Translations under genes and position numbers: made by a program
From: an uncultured bacterium
Lineage (GTDB): Bacteria; Omnitrophota; Gorgyraeia; Gorgyraeales; Gorgyraeaceae
Length of the DNA stretch: 7,064 nt
Direction: 5' to 3'
Assembly: GCA_913009675.1 (NCBI GenBank)
Contig: CAJVXD010000063.1
Location: 1 to 7,064 of the forward strand
Part shown: in pieces, positions 5,590-7,064 of the stretch
How positions within the stretch are numbered: position 1 is the stretch's first letter
Layout of the letters: every line of letters begins with the position of its first letter
The notes under the pieces: generated by a model
The model's database searches: none
What the model saw: only the letters and a program-made list of their open reading frames with translations
Told to the model about the DNA's origin: nothing

Positions 5590-6162
5590 ATGAAACGAAA
5601 CGGCATATTATTTATCATCTCAGCCCCATCAGGTTCAGGTAAAACAACGCTGTGCAATAAGCTGGTGCATTCTTTAACTGGCTTAAGCCGTTCTATTTCT
5701 ATGACCACAAGGCCTCCGCGCAACGGAGAAAGGGATGGCACGGATTATATTTTTATAGAGAAGGAAGAATTTATAAAGCGCCAGAAGAAGAACGAATTCC
5801 TGGAATCTGCAAAGGTTTTCGGAGAATATTACGGCACCCCTAAAAGATACGTGAAACACCTTCTTAAAAAAGGCCAGGATGTCCTTTTGAGTATAGACGT
5901 ACAGGGTGCGATGAAGATAAAAAAGCTGAAGGCGAAAAGCGTTTATATATTTATTCTGCCTCAATCTATGTCCCAACTAAGAGAGAGATTAATGCACCGT
6001 TCGACAGATTCTAAAAAGGAGATAGCAAAAAGGCTTAGTATCGCAAAGAAAGAATTGTCATATCTGCCAAGATATGATTATGTTGTTATCAATAATATCT
6101 TAGAATCAGCGCTTGAAAACCTGAGATCCATAGTTATAGCCGAAAGATGTAGAATGCTGTAA
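5590..6162 (+). CDS. gmk: Guanylate kinase
   Basis: This 190-residue cytoplasmic enzyme phosphorylates GMP to GDP with ATP. The P-loop APSGSGKTT is at residues 12-20. The GMP-binding segment SRSISMTTRPPRNGERDGTDY is at 33-53, with the expected Arg, Thr, Glu and Asp-Tyr residues. YYGTPK at 80-85 is the second nucleotide-binding element, and LLSIDVQGA at 99-107 is the Walker B-like strand with Asp103. The lid/LID-arginine region LRERLMHRSTDSKKEIAKRL is at 130-149. NN in VINN (168-169) corresponds to the conserved VxND/VNND ending, here lacking the Asp. Length is slightly below the usual ~205 through a short C terminus. AAGGAT at 5578-5583 precedes ATG by six bases. It sits in the common yicC-gmk-rpoZ order. 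Confidence 0.96.
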   Translation: MKRNGILFIISAPSGSGKTTLCNKLVHSLTGLSRSISMTTRPPRNGERDGTDYIFIEKEEFIKRQKKNEFLESAKVFGEYYGTPKRYVKHLLKKGQDVLLSIDVQGAMKIKKLKAKSVYIFILPQSMSQLRERLMHRSTDSKKEIAKRLSIAKKELSYLPRYDYVVINNILESALENLRSIVIAERCRML

Positions 6163-6187
6163 CTATAATAACTACAAGGAGTTATAA

Positions 6188-6388
6188 ATGTCATATATCC
6201 CGCGCGAGGAGATTTTCAGAGATGGAGACAGTCTGTATAAGGTTACGCTTATAGCAGCAAGAAGGGCAATAGAGCTGAGTAACGGGGCTAAAAGGTTGAT
6301 CGAAACGGATTCGAAGAAATTTTCAACGATTGCCCTGCAGGAGATAAGTCAGGGGAAGATAAGCTATAAAATTAAGGTGCAGGATTAG
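6188..6388 (+). CDS. rpoZ: RNA polymerase omega subunit
   Basis: This 66-residue protein is the omega subunit, which assists folding and assembly of beta' in RNA polymerase. The visible family pattern is SLYKVTLIAARRAIELSNGAKRLI (family: KV..R..LV..AA.RAR.L..GA), then KFSTIALQEISQGKISYKI, matching ALREI..GKI. The GTG-free start has AAGGAG at 6176-6181, six bases before ATG 6188. It is slightly short but within the omega range. It follows gmk by 25 bases, the standard order in many bacteria, so it probably shares their mRNA. Identity is based on position plus these motifs. Confidence 0.9.
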   Translation: MSYIPREEIFRDGDSLYKVTLIAARRAIELSNGAKRLIETDSKKFSTIALQEISQGKISYKIKVQD

Positions 6389-6400
6389 TGAAAGGTTAAA

Positions 6401-6429
6401 GGCCTAAGGTTTAAGGTAAACCTTAGGCC
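6401..6429 (+). promoter_or_regulatory. Perfect 12-bp hairpin between rpoZ and coaC
   Basis: GGCCTAAGGTTT (6401-6412) and AAACCTTAGGCC (6418-6429) are exact complements around the loop AAGGT. It begins 12 bases after the rpoZ stop and ends nine bases before the coaC ATG, covering the normal ribosome-binding position. The downstream sequence GGCTTTGCT is not a T-run, so intrinsic termination is only weakly supported. Translation control of coaC or mRNA 3'-end protection of the upstream operon are alternatives, all inferred. Confidence 0.6.
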
Positions 6430-6438
6430 GGCTTTGCT

Positions 6439-6978
6439 ATGAAGAAGCATATCATCGTCGGTGTTACTGGTAGTGTAGCCTGTTACAAGGCCCTTGATAT
6501 TATAAGGGCCCTTCAAAGGATCGGTCTTTCCAGCGAGGTCATCCTGACAAAAGAGGCAGAGGAGTTTATAAGGCCGATACTCTTTCAGTCAATATCCGGC
6601 AATAAGGTCACAAGGTCGGACCTCTTTGACCGGCCAGAGGTCTGGGATATAGGGCATATTTCTTTAGCAGAGACGGCAAGCCTTATTCTTGTGGCGCCTG
6701 CCACAGCAAATATTATAGGCAAGGTCGCGCACGGCATATGCGACGACATGCTTACCTGCACCATATGTGCCACAAAGGCGCCGGTTTTATTTGCCCCCGC
6801 GATGAACGAGAATATGTATAAAAACAAAATTGTGCAGGAAAATATCCAGGCCCTTAAGAAGGCCGGTTACCATTTCACGGGTCCTGTAAAAGGAAGGCTA
6901 GCCCGCGGCTCAGAAGGTATCGGGCATATACAGGATGTAGCAACGATCATTAAAGAGCTTAGATATCTATTAACTTAA
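6439..6978 (+). CDS. coaC: CoaC-type flavoprotein: phosphopantothenoylcysteine decarboxylase domain only
   Basis: This 179-residue protein matches the N-terminal half of bifunctional CoaBC. It would decarboxylate 4'-phosphopantothenoylcysteine to phosphopantetheine in CoA synthesis, using FMN. GVTGSVACYKA at 8-18 is the FMN-binding start. DIGHISLA at 70-77 carries the catalytic His73. APATANIIGKVAHGICDDMLT at 86-106 is the PASANT-type motif. APAMNENMY at 119-127 is the substrate-clamp motif with Asn123. The flexible flap KGRLARGSEGIGH at 151-163 has Arg156 where the family has the catalytic Cys (E. coli C158). The codon CGC (6904-6906) is one base from TGC. There is no CoaB synthetase domain; the stop is natural and nothing coding follows. 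No Shine-Dalgarno is clear. Other HFCD flavoproteins (EpiD-like) are possible. Confidence 0.85.
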   Translation: MKKHIIVGVTGSVACYKALDIIRALQRIGLSSEVILTKEAEEFIRPILFQSISGNKVTRSDLFDRPEVWDIGHISLAETASLILVAPATANIIGKVAHGICDDMLTCTICATKAPVLFAPAMNENMYKNKIVQENIQALKKAGYHFTGPVKGRLARGSEGIGHIQDVATIIKELRYLLT

Positions 6979-6980
6979 CG

Positions 6981-7020
6981 GCACAAAGACAAGAAAATCG
7001 CCTTCTGCGATTTTCAGTGC
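6981..7020 (+). terminator. Stem-loop downstream of coaC
   Basis: GAAAATCGC (6993-7001) and GCGATTTTC (7007-7015) pair perfectly around CTTCT. Outer GCAC (6981-6984) and GTGC (7017-7020) can close a longer structure. It starts three bases after the coaC stop. No T-run follows, so it may be a transcript-end stabiliser rather than a classical terminator. Bases 7021-7064 hold nothing I recognise. Confidence 0.5.
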
Positions 7021-7064
7021 TTAGACCTTGATAAATTAACAGCCAAGATCAAAAGAGATAAATA

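Noticed and set aside
5848..5858. Second parS-like sequence TACGTGAAACA in gmk
   Set aside because: Only the right half matches; about 10 of 16 positions fit the consensus, which is likely chance in coding sequence.
3130..5976. Minus-strand open frames opposite parB, ndk, yicC and gmk
   Set aside because: All are antisense shadows of well-identified genes, with compositionally odd translations and no recognisable motifs.
6439..6978. EpiD/MrsD-type lantibiotic decarboxylase
   Set aside because: The missing cysteine recalls EpiD, but there is no lantibiotic precursor or modification gene nearby and the rpoZ-coaC neighbourhood is the standard CoaC context.
97..7064. A novel defence or mobile system
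   Set aside because: Every sizeable gene belongs to a known housekeeping family in a conserved order; no integrase, transposase, repeat array or unknown multi-gene cassette is present.

Overview
This window is a compact, ordinary housekeeping segment of a bacterial chromosome, with every gene on the + strand. It carries partial yidD, yidC, a Jag N-terminal domain gene, parA, parB (with an internal parS), ndk, a yicC-family gene, gmk, rpoZ and coaC. I see no mobile element, CRISPR array, rRNA, tRNA or defence cassette. YidC has a large periplasmic domain ahead of its insertase core, which points to a diderm (Gram-negative type) envelope. The sequence is moderately AT-rich and uses many AGA/AGG arginine codons. 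The gene order and protein character would fit an uncultivated candidate phylum such as Omnitrophota, but that placement is a guess without a database search.

Bases 1-96 are not genomic. They are a near-complete Illumina TruSeq index adapter preceded by a poly-T run, so the biological sequence begins at base 97, inside yidD. Any automatic call that starts yidD upstream of base 97 is reading adapter.

From 97 to 2116 lies the membrane-insertion block yidD-yidC-jag, the conserved neighbourhood usually found next to rpmH-rnpA near a replication origin. From 2117 to 4123 lies the chromosome-segregation block: a 193-base leader with two stem-loops, parA, a 137-base spacer with two stem-loops and DnaA-box-like sequences, and parB. 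parB contains a 16-bp parS site that matches TGTTNCACGTGAAACA exactly on the minus strand. ParA, ParB and parS together form a complete origin-segregation system. From 4146 to 6388, ndk, yicC, gmk and rpoZ are closely spaced, mostly with good ribosome-binding sites, and look like one transcription unit. From 6401 onward, a perfect 12-bp hairpin precedes coaC, a stand-alone phosphopantothenoylcysteine decarboxylase domain, and another hairpin follows it.

The points most worth checking are residue-level departures and small structures, not a new system. The conserved groove arginine of YidC aligns with a serine. The catalytic cysteine of CoaC aligns with an arginine, one base away from a Cys codon. 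The NDK signature has Thr in place of Asp after His-Ala-Ser. Jag is reduced to its N-terminal domain. parA and coaC lack clear Shine-Dalgarno sequences and have stem-loops immediately upstream.
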